From Anaerolinea thermophila UNI-1 (GTDB lineage Bacteria > Chloroflexota > Anaerolineae > Anaerolineales > Anaerolineaceae): a DNA stretch of 64,000 nt. The stretch is from the NCBI RefSeq assembly GCF_000199675.1, contig NC_014960.1:1736001-1800000 (forward strand), given 5' to 3'. Position 1 is the first letter of the stretch. Every line of letters begins with the position of its first letter. Made by a program: the position numbers and the translations under genes. The notes under the pieces are model-generated. The model was given only the letters and a program-made list of their open reading frames with translations, was not told where the DNA came from and did not search any database. Shown in pieces: positions 17,105-26,087 of the stretch.

Positions 17105-18520
17105 ATGTCAGTCTTCTTTGATAAGTGGCTGTCTTCAATAACCAAGAAACGTTTGTCCCTTCCAAATCCGGGGATTTACCATTATGCAAGAAAAAACAAC
17201 GGAACAAAAATGAGACTTCACTTGAGAATTCATCCCGATTGGAGTGGGGTCTTGGTCATCAACGCGAATAGAGTATTTCATCTCAATCCTAGCGCTACCC
17301 TCATGACCTATCTATGGCTTGAAAATGTTTCTTCCAAAGATGCGGTTAAGAATCTTGCAAGATGGTTTGCCACAAGTTCAGACACAATCGGGCAAGACTA
17401 TGAAAAGATATCTGAACAAATTTGTGCACTTACACAATCTGAAAACGCCTGTCCAATTTGTGATCTTGAATTAGAGACAACCATACCGTTCAACGATACT
17501 CCTTTTGCTCCCTATCGAATGGATCTGGCACTTACATATCGCTGTAACAACCAGTGTTCTCATTGTTACAATGCCCGCTCAAGAAATTTTCCTGAATTGC
17601 CAACAGAAAAATGGAAAACAATTATTCAGAAACTCTGGGACATTGGGATCCCCCATCTGGTATTTACCGGGGGAGAGCCTACTCTTAGACATGACTTACC
17701 GGACTTAATTGAATTTGCTGAAAAAATCGGGATGATTACAGGCTTAAACACAAACGGAACATGCCTCTCTAATCGCGAATATTTGAAAAAATTGGTGAAT
17801 GCAGGTCTGGACCATGTTCAAATCACCATTGAGTCACATTTAGAGAAAATTCATGATGAGATGGTAACCCATTCAGGAGCATGGTATCTAACAGTAGAAG
17901 GCATTCGTAATGCCCTTGAAACTTCATTGTATGTAATGACCAACACAACGCTTCTTAAGCAAAACACACCTTTTATTCTTGAAACCATACAGTTTTTACA
18001 GAAATTAGGCGTGCCTACCATAGGATTAAATGCTTTGATCTATTCAGGTCATGGCAAAACTGTTGGTACAGGATTGACTGAGCCAGAACTAACCACAGTT
18101 TTAGAAAGCGTCAATCAGCTTACCCGTCAAACGGGTCAAAAGCTCATCTGGTACACTCCTACACACTACTGTAATTTCAATCCGCTTGAAATGGGGCTTG
18201 GCGTCAAAGGATGTACAGCCGCGCGTTATGCCATGGCAATTGAACCAAACGGAGATGTGATTCCTTGCCAATCGTACTATTCCTCTCTGGGAAATCTGCT
18301 TTTCCAGTCCTGGGAAGAAATTTGGAATCATCCCCTTGCTGCATCCATTAGAAACAGATCGGCACTCCCAAATGAGTGTAAACAGTGTCAGATTCTGGAC
18401 ATTTGCGGGGGAGGGTGCCCATTAGCCAAAGAACATGACCCAAATTTCAAACCAATACCAGTATTAAGTGAAATCGAGCAAATTTCTGCCTCTGTGAGGG
18501 TTCAACATGGATATTTCTAG
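17105..18520 (+). CDS. Radical SAM/SPASM protein with N-terminal PqqD-like (RRE) domain
   Basis: 471 residues. The N-terminus (about 48-115: GVLVINANRVFHLNPSAT... then helices) has the PqqD-like fold pattern used as a peptide recognition element in RiPP maturases. The radical SAM core carries CNNQCSHC (CxxxCxxC, near 146-153), FTGGEPTL (near 187) and an NTNGT motif. The SPASM domain at the C-terminus has cysteines in VKGCTA, VIPCQS and CKQCQILDICGGGC, enough for auxiliary 4Fe-4S clusters. It starts 3 bp after the Cys-Ala-tailed membrane protein and overlaps the next gene by 14 bp. A role in modifying that tail is inferred from position. Confidence 0.82.
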   Translation: MSVFFDKWLSSITKKRLSLPNPGIYHYARKNNGTKMRLHLRIHPDWSGVLVINANRVFHLNPSATLMTYLWLENVSSKDAVKNLARWFATSSDTIGQDYEKISEQICALTQSENACPICDLELETTIPFNDTPFAPYRMDLALTYRCNNQCSHCYNARSRNFPELPTEKWKTIIQKLWDIGIPHLVFTGGEPTLRHDLPDLIEFAEKIGMITGLNTNGTCLSNREYLKKLVNAGLDHVQITIESHLEKIHDEMVTHSGAWYLTVEGIRNALETSLYVMTNTTLLKQNTPFILETIQFLQKLGVPTIGLNALIYSGHGKTVGTGLTEPELTTVLESVNQLTRQTGQKLIWYTPTHYCNFNPLEMGLGVKGCTAARYAMAIEPNGDVIPCQSYYSSLGNLLFQSWEEIWNHPLAASIRNRSALPNECKQCQILDICGGGCPLAKEHDPNFKPIPVLSEIEQISASVRVQHGYF

Positions 18521-19691
18521 CCTATTCAGTCGCTTCTTCCCTGCCCATGGCCCAATCCCACCAGGGAATTATAGGGGAAACCTGTATACTCAGTCTTCTT
18601 TGCCAAACAAAGCACACCTCAGAGTAGAAAAAGATGGAAATGGAATTTTAATTCTCAACGGGAGTCTGGTTTTGCACTTAAATCAGACAGCAACAGAACT
18701 GGCATATTATCTCATTCAAAATATCCCTCTAGAGAAAATCTCGAAAAACATCCGCAAAAGATATGGGGTTTCCCAAGAACAATCTGTCGCAGATATTCAG
18801 AAATTCATCAGCCAAATAGACACTCTCCTGAACATACCAGACCTTGATCCCGTCGCCTATCTGGGCATTGAGAGAACCGAAGTAAACACGGGGGCTATTT
18901 CCGCTCCTTATCGTTTGGATTGCGCACTCACTTACCGTCATCCAGATAATTCCTTTCTCCGTTCTGCGCCTGTAGAAAGAGTAAAATCTGAACTCCGAAC
19001 AGAGAAATGGGAAAGCATACTGAGAAAAGCATCGGATGCTGGAATACCACATGTCATATTTACCGGGGGTGAACCCACCTTGAGAGAAGATCTTTCTGCT
19101 CTCATTCATTTTTCAAGTCAATTGGGGATGATCACAGGTTTACTCACCACGGGTTGCACATTCAATGAATCAAATATCTCTCAGTTGATTAATGAATGTG
19201 GTCTGGACCACATTATGATTATTTTCTCTGAATCGGATCATGGAATATGGAACACCCTCAGATTGTTAATTGAGCAAGATATTTTCCTGACAGTTCACCT
19301 CACCATTACATCCAGAAATCGTCCTCAATATATTGAATGGATTGAGAATCTTCAAAATTTAGGGGTCAAAAATCTTTCTTTGTCTACCAACGCCTTCGAA
19401 TTGAAAGATGAGGTTCTCTGGGCAAGAAACAAGATTTCAGAAATGGGATTTCGGCTGGTATGGGACATCCCCGTACCATATTCACACCTTCATCCTGTCT
19501 CTTTAGAGATTGCTCTGTCTGAAGAGAGTAATACTTTCACAAGATATCCATCCCTTTATGTGGAACCTGATGGGGATGTTCTACCAGCCCAAGGCGATTT
19601 TCAGATTCTAGGGAACCTGTTACACGACTCATGGGAATCTATCTGGAATGCCGCTTTAGAAAGAAGAAGGGTCACCCGTGGAGTTTCTTGA
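18507..19691 (+). CDS. Cysteine-less radical SAM paralogue with PqqD-like domain
   Basis: 394 residues, clearly a tandem duplicate of the preceding gene: the PqqD-like segment GILILNGSLVLHLNQTAT, the LTYR strand before the cluster loop, FTGGEPTLREDL (near 186) and the terminal GNLLHDSWESIWN all align. The CxxxCxxC loop is replaced by RHPDNSFLRS, and the SPASM cysteines are gone because the protein ends early. It cannot bind the radical SAM cluster, so it is probably a partner or substrate-binding subunit (inference). The reading frame is otherwise intact, which argues against simple decay. It overlaps both neighbours by 14 bp. Confidence 0.8.
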   Translation: MDISSLFSRFFPAHGPIPPGNYRGNLYTQSSLPNKAHLRVEKDGNGILILNGSLVLHLNQTATELAYYLIQNIPLEKISKNIRKRYGVSQEQSVADIQKFISQIDTLLNIPDLDPVAYLGIERTEVNTGAISAPYRLDCALTYRHPDNSFLRSAPVERVKSELRTEKWESILRKASDAGIPHVIFTGGEPTLREDLSALIHFSSQLGMITGLLTTGCTFNESNISQLINECGLDHIMIIFSESDHGIWNTLRLLIEQDIFLTVHLTITSRNRPQYIEWIENLQNLGVKNLSLSTNAFELKDEVLWARNKISEMGFRLVWDIPVPYSHLHPVSLEIALSEESNTFTRYPSLYVEPDGDVLPAQGDFQILGNLLHDSWESIWNAALERRRVTRGVS

Positions 19692-20424
19692 CCGGCTTTA
19701 TCAGCGCCAATCGGAATGGACACGTCCACTCAGAAATTTCTTTTTCCGTCAGCGTTTTTCTGCACCTTTTCGAGTGTTGGACGCTGGGAGTGGTACTGGG
19801 GTCTTGGGAAATGAGATTGCCCAAAAGTATCCCGCCGAGGTATATTCAATCGACTTAAACCGTGACGTTCTTGCTTATAGCCGGCGTCAACGCCCTGATA
19901 TTTCCTTCCATGCACAAGCCGACATCTATCATCTACCATTCCCCCCACGTTTTTTTCATTGCGCAATCACACACTTTGTGTTTCTCTGGCTAAAACATCC
20001 CCAAAATGCTCTTAAGGAATTAATTCGAGTAACCATGCCCGGTGGGTGGATTGTCGCTTTCGCAGAACCTGATTACGAAGCAAGGATTGATTACCCCGGC
20101 GAAACTGCTAAATTAGGCCAAATCCAAAAACAATCTTTGATTAAAAGAGGCATTAACCCCACTATGGGGCGAGAATTGTTTGCTCTGTTCAACGAATGTG
20201 GATTACGTCATGTGACCTCAGGGCTATATAGTGGCGAGTGGAAATTTCCCTTAACACATTCTCAGTTTGTAAACGAATGGGAAACACTCGAAAATGACCT
20301 CTGGGGTTATCTCTCATTTGAAGAAATTCAATCCTATCGTGAGAAAGATTTTCAGAATTTTGTAAAAGGAAAGCGATTATCTTTTGTACCCACTTTTTAC
20401 GCTTATGGCCAGGTCCAAGGCTAA
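19678..20424 (+). CDS. Class I SAM-dependent methyltransferase
   Basis: 248 residues from a GTG start that overlaps the upstream gene by 14 bp, with AAGAAGG just before it. Motif I is VLDAGSGTGVLGNEIA (near residue 33), followed by YSIDLNRD, a FHCAITHFVFLWLKHP acidic-loop region and RVTMPGGWIVAFAEP. The fold is that of UbiE/Coq5-like methyltransferases. The substrate cannot be predicted. Tight coupling with the radical SAM pair suggests a role in the same pathway. Confidence 0.82.
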   Translation: MEFLDRLYQRQSEWTRPLRNFFFRQRFSAPFRVLDAGSGTGVLGNEIAQKYPAEVYSIDLNRDVLAYSRRQRPDISFHAQADIYHLPFPPRFFHCAITHFVFLWLKHPQNALKELIRVTMPGGWIVAFAEPDYEARIDYPGETAKLGQIQKQSLIKRGINPTMGRELFALFNECGLRHVTSGLYSGEWKFPLTHSQFVNEWETLENDLWGYLSFEEIQSYREKDFQNFVKGKRLSFVPTFYAYGQVQG

Positions 20425-20468
20425 CTCTCCCTTTGCAAGTAAACCAAAGATATGATATCCTGCCTACA

Positions 20469-21650
20469 ATGATACCGGTAAGTATATACATCCATATTCC
20501 CTTTTGTGTCCATCGCTGTGCTTATTGTGATTTCAACACATATGCTGGAATGGAAAAATGGATCCCTGCTTACACCGAAGCGTTATGTAGAGAAATTGCT
20601 GTTGTGAGTGAAGCGGCTCCCGAGGGGATCAGCGTTCAAACGATCTTTTTCGGAGGTGGAACTCCTTCTTACTTATCTGCCAGTTTACTCAACAAAGTTC
20701 TGCATACCGTAAGATCCCATTTTCAAGTCATGGAAAAAGCCGAAATTTCCCTAGAGGCTAATCCGGGGACTGTTGAACCGCACTTATTTGAAGAACTGCG
20801 AGAGGCAGGGTTTAACCGCTTGTCTATAGGAATGCAAAGCGCTATTCCCAAGGAATTGAAATTCCTTACCCGGATTCATACTGTGGAAGATGTACAAAAT
20901 TCTGTTATCCAGGCGAGAAAGGCAGGATTTCAAAACATCAATCTCGACCTGATCTTTGGAATACCCGGGCAAACTATACAGACATGGAAGAACTCCCTTG
21001 AATTTGCCTTGTCTCTTCAACCAGAACACGTGTCGCTTTACTCATTAACAGTTGAAGAGGGAACCCCACTCAATCACTGGGTTGAAGAGGGGAAAATCTC
21101 CATGCCCTCTGATGATGATGCAGCAGAGTTATATGAATACTCAATGGATGCAATGGCTGAAGCAGGATATTTACAATACGAAATCTCAAACTGGGCAAAG
21201 CAAGATTTGAATGGAGACTGGCTAATGTGTCGTCACAATCTGCAATATTGGCGATATCTGCCATATCTTGGATTCGGTGCAGGCTCTCATGGGTTCTTTG
21301 AAAATACCAGAATCTCTAATGTGCTCGGAATACCTGAATATATAAACCGGATCAAGTCTCTTTCTTCTCATCAATTTCCTGCCAGCGCGGCCGTTGACCA
21401 AATTCTTATCCTGGACAGGCAAGAGCAAATGAAAGAATTTATGATGGTAGGATTACGTCTCACTCATGAAGGAGTGAGCCTGCTAGAGTTCTATCACCGC
21501 TTTGGTGTTTCGCTACTCGAAGTTTTTGGTAAGGAAATAGAATTTCTACTAGCACGCGGGCTCATAGAATGGTTCAATGAAAACAAAAGACTTCGTTTGA
21601 CAAAAAGAGGAAAATTATTGGGTAATCAGGTTTTTCTCTACTTTGTCTAA
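20469..21650 (+). CDS. hemW: Radical SAM heme chaperone HemW
   Basis: 393 residues from the ATG at 20469. The longer frame from a TTG at 20433 is unlikely because HemW proteins start at the IYIHIPFC strand. The radical SAM motif CVHRCAYC (near residue 13) is followed by FFGGGTPSYL, IGMQSA, NLDLIFGIPGQT and a C-terminal HemN-type domain. HemW binds heme and delivers it to respiratory proteins. It lacks the features of true oxygen-independent coproporphyrinogen oxidase, but the two are often confused. It is the last gene of the radical SAM operon, convergent with the L,D-transpeptidase gene (4 bp overlap of the ends). Confidence 0.85.
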   Translation: MIPVSIYIHIPFCVHRCAYCDFNTYAGMEKWIPAYTEALCREIAVVSEAAPEGISVQTIFFGGGTPSYLSASLLNKVLHTVRSHFQVMEKAEISLEANPGTVEPHLFEELREAGFNRLSIGMQSAIPKELKFLTRIHTVEDVQNSVIQARKAGFQNINLDLIFGIPGQTIQTWKNSLEFALSLQPEHVSLYSLTVEEGTPLNHWVEEGKISMPSDDDAAELYEYSMDAMAEAGYLQYEISNWAKQDLNGDWLMCRHNLQYWRYLPYLGFGAGSHGFFENTRISNVLGIPEYINRIKSLSSHQFPASAAVDQILILDRQEQMKEFMMVGLRLTHEGVSLLEFYHRFGVSLLEVFGKEIEFLLARGLIEWFNENKRLRLTKRGKLLGNQVFLYFV

Positions 21651-22690
21651 TGAACTACCACCAGAGTTCCGTAACCCTTTTGTTCCCATACCCCTGGTTC
21701 ACATATTGGGGTCGTCCAGCGAAAAATCCACTTAGCAATATCTGTGGGAACATTGACACATCCTCTACTCATAGGAGTTCCCCAATTTCGATGCCAGAAC
21801 GTCCCATGAATTGCCACACCAGTTTCCACAAAGAAACTTGTCCATGGTACCCCTACAAGTTCATATGCCTCAATATCCGCGGTCACCTGACCGTTTCCCA
21901 TGTGTTTTGAGGGCATCTTAGAGAATATATGGAATTCTCCCGTGGGAGTTTCGGTAGGAATACTGGTAGGGTCTGGATTCCACCTTGACACCCCTGTAGA
22001 TACTCGCGAGCGGAGTACTTCTTTCCCTCCTTCATAACAAATTAATTCCTGTCGTGCAATGGATACATCTATCGTCTTCTCCCAAGCCTTTACCTGGGGG
22101 GAAATCGGAGTAAATTCTTCATCAGGAATTAAGCGAAGATGCTCTGCGGGAACAAAATAATGGAATTCCAACAATTCATCATGAATACGATACCAGGGTC
22201 TTCCGTCCGGTCCTTGTTCGACACCTGTTACCCAATGGGTAGACTCAAAATATAATCGGTAAACCGGTTCCCACTTTTTCTGCCATGGTAAATACCGCAT
22301 AGATTGAGTAAAAGGTACCGTTACTTCTGCTAGACGTCCACCTTTAGGAATATCCTGGATTACCGGATTGGTTTGAAATTTGACTTTTTGGAGTCGGGCA
22401 CTGTGCACATACCCTCTCCACACCCGGTACCAAATAGGGTTGTAACCTGGTCCGTAAGGCGATATAACTTCCTCGTAAACATTGATCAATTCATCCCGGT
22501 ACCGCTGGTAAAGGATGGGGCTTTTGTCATTTGGTTCTTTATAAACAGAAACCGAATATGTGGCTACACGAAAAATATCACCACCTGCCCCAAGGCTAGA
22601 ATCAACCAGAAAAGGACGAAATGCAAGAGAGCCCAACCCCAGTCCAATAAGCTTGAGAAAATCTCGACGACTAACCTCATTCTTTTTCAT
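21647..22690 (-). CDS. L,D-transpeptidase with Tat-type signal
   Basis: 347 residues. The N-terminus has a twin-arginine signal (SRRDFLKLIGLGLGSLAF). An SH3-like middle part is followed by a C-terminal YkuD domain with the catalytic HGTFWHRNWGTPMSRGCVNVP block (His near 289, Cys near 306, both read from position). It would form 3-3 cross-links or attach proteins to peptidoglycan outside the membrane. Tat export of such an enzyme is somewhat unusual. The gene stands alone between hemW and tRNA-Pro. Confidence 0.88.
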   Translation of the reverse strand: MKKNEVSRRDFLKLIGLGLGSLAFRPFLVDSSLGAGGDIFRVATYSVSVYKEPNDKSPILYQRYRDELINVYEEVISPYGPGYNPIWYRVWRGYVHSARLQKVKFQTNPVIQDIPKGGRLAEVTVPFTQSMRYLPWQKKWEPVYRLYFESTHWVTGVEQGPDGRPWYRIHDELLEFHYFVPAEHLRLIPDEEFTPISPQVKAWEKTIDVSIARQELICYEGGKEVLRSRVSTGVSRWNPDPTSIPTETPTGEFHIFSKMPSKHMGNGQVTADIEAYELVGVPWTSFFVETGVAIHGTFWHRNWGTPMSRGCVNVPTDIAKWIFRWTTPICEPGVWEQKGYGTLVVVH

Positions 22691-22741
22691 AGTAGAAATA
22701 TATTACCCAAAAAAGGGAGAAAACTCAATAATGAAAGGCAT

Positions 22742-22791
22742 CAAAAGCAGAACAATCTGAAGTTTTCCATGTAACCTCAGATTGTTCTGCT
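22742..22791 (-). terminator. Terminator downstream of tRNA-Pro
   Basis: On the minus strand a perfect 15-bp stem (AGCAGAACAATCTGA with its complement) with a 16-base loop is followed by TTTTGA. It lies 11 bp beyond the tRNA 3' end. Confidence 0.75.
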
Positions 22792-22802
22792 CTCCTCACT
22801 TA

Positions 22803-22880
22803 TGGTCGGGGCGAAAGGATTTGAACCTTCGACCTCTTGCACCCCATGCAAGCGCGCTAGCCGGGCTGCGCCACGCCCCG
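22803..22880 (-). tRNA. tRNA-Pro (anticodon GGG)
   Basis: A full cloverleaf on the minus strand: acceptor stem CGGGGCG paired with CGCCCCG, a D arm with GGCTAGC, an anticodon stem CTTGC/GCAAG enclosing the loop ATGGGGT (anticodon GGG at 22843-22845), a TTCAAAT T-loop, discriminator A and an encoded CCA. The C1-G72 first pair is typical of bacterial tRNA-Pro. Confidence 0.95.
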
Positions 22881-22936
22881 ATTGCAGTGGTAATTATACC
22901 TCAATTTTTGTATTTGGCAATGTTTTTTAAGATTGT

Positions 22937-24079
22937 TCAATCCTTTCTTCTAAAAGAATAAGAAATTGCCACAGTAATTGTGGTCAGCATGGCTAAATCT
23001 TCCATCGTGAAGTGGTAGGGCGAAGGTCGGCTAAGGGTAAGAACACCCGCTACGCGATCCTGCACCATTAATGGGACACAAATAGCGGAACGGGCAACAT
23101 CTGTTTGAACTTTTTGAGGCTCAGACTGCATCCACCGAGGGTCTCTCATTGTGTTTTCCACTAATGCGGGTTGGCGATTTTCAATAACCCAATTGGCTAA
23201 CCCCTCTTGAGTTGCCCGGCTCAGTGTATTTGACGGCTTTCGCAGAACTTCACCCGCATAAGTAATCGCCCCTTCAATGACTTCGCCATTCTCATCAAGC
23301 ACTACGATCGAGCCACTGGTTGCTCCAACGGATTGCACCGTAAAATCCAAAATTTTCGGTAAAAATTCGTGAAGGTCCAGTTTTTCAGAAAACTCTCTGG
23401 TAATTGCCTCAAGCAATTCAGATTTATCCGATTGGAGTTGTTCATCGCTTGCCACCGGAAAACCAAACAATTGCTCTGCTTTATCCAGAGGTCCGGGGGA
23501 AAGAACTTCTCCAGCATGAACAGGAACTTCCATTTCCTTGATCGCACTACAAATCATGTGTTCAAGCATAAGGTGAACATCTTCTACCTGTTCAATTCTC
23601 ATGCTTGGTACATGAATTACAACCTGGGCAAGATGAATAAGTTTTCCCCCCGTCATTCCCGTAAAACCAACCGTAATAGCGCGTCTTTGATTAGCCAATT
23701 CAACTGCCTTGAGGACATTTGGAGAATTTCCACTCGCCGATATAGCAATAACCAGATCCCCTGCCTCTACCCAATTCTCCAATTGATTTGCAAATACAGT
23801 CTCATATCCTTCGTCGTTGGCATAGGCAGTCATGATTGCCATATTGTCGGTTAAACCAAAAACACGAAAGTGCGGGAAACCTCTTTTTCTGGTGTTTTTT
23901 GCCAGATCACATACCATGTGAGACGCTGTCGAAGCACTTCCACCATTTCCAAGAATAAAAACTTGCTTTTCGTTCATTCGTGCATTTTGCAGTAATCGAA
24001 TGACTTCTTCCACCTTTTCCAAAGGAATTTTTTCAAGAACTCTCTTAAGATCTTGCATGTACTCATCTAAATGTCCCAT
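22937..24079 (-). CDS. SIS-domain sugar isomerase (GmhA-like) fused to a GAF domain
   Basis: 380 residues from the ATG at 24079, which has GGAGG five bases upstream. A TTG four codons earlier is not needed. Residues 1-195 match phosphoheptose isomerase (GmhA): ILGNGGSASTASHMVCDLA, ISASGNSPNVLKA, and QVEDVHLMLEHM near the active site. A GAF domain follows (about 225-378: AITREFSEKLDLHEFLPKIL ... ICVPLMVQDRVAGVLTLSRP). GmhA is normally a stand-alone enzyme that makes heptose for surface glycans, so the GAF fusion suggests ligand control. It follows the B12-radical SAM gene by 30 bp. Confidence 0.85.
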   Translation of the reverse strand: MGHLDEYMQDLKRVLEKIPLEKVEEVIRLLQNARMNEKQVFILGNGGSASTASHMVCDLAKNTRKRGFPHFRVFGLTDNMAIMTAYANDEGYETVFANQLENWVEAGDLVIAISASGNSPNVLKAVELANQRRAITVGFTGMTGGKLIHLAQVVIHVPSMRIEQVEDVHLMLEHMICSAIKEMEVPVHAGEVLSPGPLDKAEQLFGFPVASDEQLQSDKSELLEAITREFSEKLDLHEFLPKILDFTVQSVGATSGSIVVLDENGEVIEGAITYAGEVLRKPSNTLSRATQEGLANWVIENRQPALVENTMRDPRWMQSEPQKVQTDVARSAICVPLMVQDRVAGVLTLSRPSPYHFTMEDLAMLTTITVAISYSFRRKD

Positions 24080-24109
24080 GACGACCTCCAAGATTTATTG
24101 TCAACACAC

Positions 24110-25744
24110 TTAAGAGCCTTTCACTTGCCAGCGCAGAGTTTGAATCCCTACATCCAGAGCAATCTTGAACGTATGTACATCCGACAACAACATTTTCAAA
24201 TAAGTAAGCATAGGACCTGGGCGAAATGCCCATTCCCGAAATGCTCTCCTCTGCCAATACATCAAACGTTCGGCCGGTAAATGCGGATAATCCAGCACCG
24301 TTTCCTTATCCATATCTACCTGTTCCCAACGGGTACCTTTGCGGAACCAGCCTTCACGGACAACCTCAAAGAAAAAGGGCGTTCCGGGATATGGAGCAGC
24401 GATGTGGAAAAGTGCCAAATCTAAGGGAAGGCTCTTCGCAAAGTCAATGGTCTGTCGAATAGTCTCCTCGGTTTCACCGGGCAGACCGATAATAAAATAC
24501 CCCCAATTCCGAATCCCTGCCTTCTTTGCAAGGGTCAGGGAATGAATGGCTCTCTCAGGATAGGCACCCTTTCTGGCATGACGCAAAATTTGTTCATTGC
24601 CACTTTCAATACCCCAAGAAATAAACCAGCATCCTGCTTTAGCCATCAAGTTGAGCATTTCCTCATCAACATAATCCACCCGGCTATTACAGGTCCATTT
24701 GATCTTTAAACCTTGATCTATGATCAAACGGCATAAATCAACTACCTGATCTCTGCTTACGGTAAAAAGATCTGCATACATATGAATGTTATTGATCCCC
24801 AATTTCTTCAATACCCAAAGTTCTTCAACGATTTTTTCAGGGGAACGTAATCTCACCGTATACTGATAAGAGACATGCTTAATGCAATACGTGCATCCAG
24901 CCGTACAACCCCGACTGGTCACAATAAACGTAAAGGGGCCCTTCATCATGGGCATTCGGTAACTCTGCAAAGGCAAAAGTTCATGAGCAGGGATAGGCAA
25001 ATCATCCAAATCAGCAATGAAAGGTCTGGGAGGATTCTTGATAATCTCTTCCCCTTTCCTCCACACAATTCCTCGAATCCCAGCCAGATTCAACTTTCCA
25101 TCCTCAATTGCAGGTTTATATCCCATCTCCTTATCAAACATGACCTGAATTTCTGGAGGGCGAAGATGGATTTTGTTTTCCAGGTGATCCAGCAAGTCCC
25201 TTATCGTCAGGTCAGGTTCACCATATAACACAAAATCTAACGAAACAAATCCCTTCATCGTTTCCACGGGAATAGGTGTTACATGAGTACCAAAAGCCAT
25301 CGTCTTTGCGCCCCGGTTCTTTGCCAAAAACACTCCGTACATGTCATTCTCCAGGGTAGGCGCAGTGACCTGGGTCAGGTAATATTTAGGTTGATATCGG
25401 TCAAGTAAAGCCCGGAACTCGTTCCAACCAATGCGCGAGCCGATACAATCTATCACCTTTACCGTATAAGCATCACGTAAAATAGCAGCCATCTGAGCAA
25501 GAGAAACTTGTGGCCAAACCATATTTTCTCTGGAACGCCTCCCAACCCGATGCTGCGAACGAATCCAGATGCCTCCGTCAGGAGATGGAGGGTTTACCAG
25601 TAAAATATCTACAGCATCAGCTGATCTCTCCCGACTGAGAATCGCTTCTCGTACCACTTCATCTGCATTGGGAAAATTGGCTTCGCGGAGTTTGGCAATA
25701 CGCGCAGTTCCCAGGTTTTTAAATTCACGAGGTTGTTGATCCAT
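24110..25744 (-). CDS. B12-binding radical SAM protein (BchE/P-methylase-like)
   Basis: 544 residues with GGAGG upstream of the ATG. The N-terminal half is a cobalamin-binding-like domain (VDILLVNPPSPDGG, then VKVIDCIGSRIGWNEF, FVLYGEPDLTIRDLL). The radical SAM core has SRGCTAGCTYC (CxxxCxxC, near residue 280), followed by MYADLF, WTCNSRVDYV and a SWGIESGNEQIL strand. A C-terminal helical region of about 100 residues closes the protein. Members methylate or rearrange unactivated carbon. Within the surface-glycan region it may act on a sugar or lipid, which is inference. Confidence 0.85.
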   Translation of the reverse strand: MDQQPREFKNLGTARIAKLREANFPNADEVVREAILSRERSADAVDILLVNPPSPDGGIWIRSQHRVGRRSRENMVWPQVSLAQMAAILRDAYTVKVIDCIGSRIGWNEFRALLDRYQPKYYLTQVTAPTLENDMYGVFLAKNRGAKTMAFGTHVTPIPVETMKGFVSLDFVLYGEPDLTIRDLLDHLENKIHLRPPEIQVMFDKEMGYKPAIEDGKLNLAGIRGIVWRKGEEIIKNPPRPFIADLDDLPIPAHELLPLQSYRMPMMKGPFTFIVTSRGCTAGCTYCIKHVSYQYTVRLRSPEKIVEELWVLKKLGINNIHMYADLFTVSRDQVVDLCRLIIDQGLKIKWTCNSRVDYVDEEMLNLMAKAGCWFISWGIESGNEQILRHARKGAYPERAIHSLTLAKKAGIRNWGYFIIGLPGETEETIRQTIDFAKSLPLDLALFHIAAPYPGTPFFFEVVREGWFRKGTRWEQVDMDKETVLDYPHLPAERLMYWQRRAFREWAFRPGPMLTYLKMLLSDVHTFKIALDVGIQTLRWQVKGS

Positions 25745-26078
25745 CTTTTCCTCCTGTAAAATTACTCTTCACTAAACAAACCATTAAGATCTTTATTGGT
25801 TAGCAATTCGCGCTGACTCAATTCCCCTAATACACGAATCAATATCCAGTAGATAACCAGTTGTACCCCTACAAGAGTTAACAACGCCCCACCAAGCAGG
25901 TACAGCCATAATCGGGTAATCTCCCAGCCTGATAACCCTAAAACCAAACTGACAATCCCAATAGCCAATCCGGCAACTACTGAAAGCAACCCCATCCAGC
26001 CAAATTCCTGCTCAAGGGGGGTCTTAAAAACGGGTTTTCCAAACAATCCTTGTCGAATAGGGGCTTTATAAAATAACG

Positions 26079-26087
26079 AGACGATGT
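26079..26087. repeat. Left target-site duplication of the second insertion sequence
   Basis: AGACGATGT, identical to 27006-27014, directly flanks the left inverted repeat. Confidence 0.85.

Noticed and set aside
18507..19691. A second active radical SAM enzyme
   Set aside because: All cysteines needed for the 4Fe-4S cluster and SPASM clusters are absent.
20469..21650. True oxygen-independent coproporphyrinogen III oxidase (HemN)
   Set aside because: Length and the single CxxxCxxC motif near the N-terminus fit HemW better. No independent evidence for decarboxylase function.
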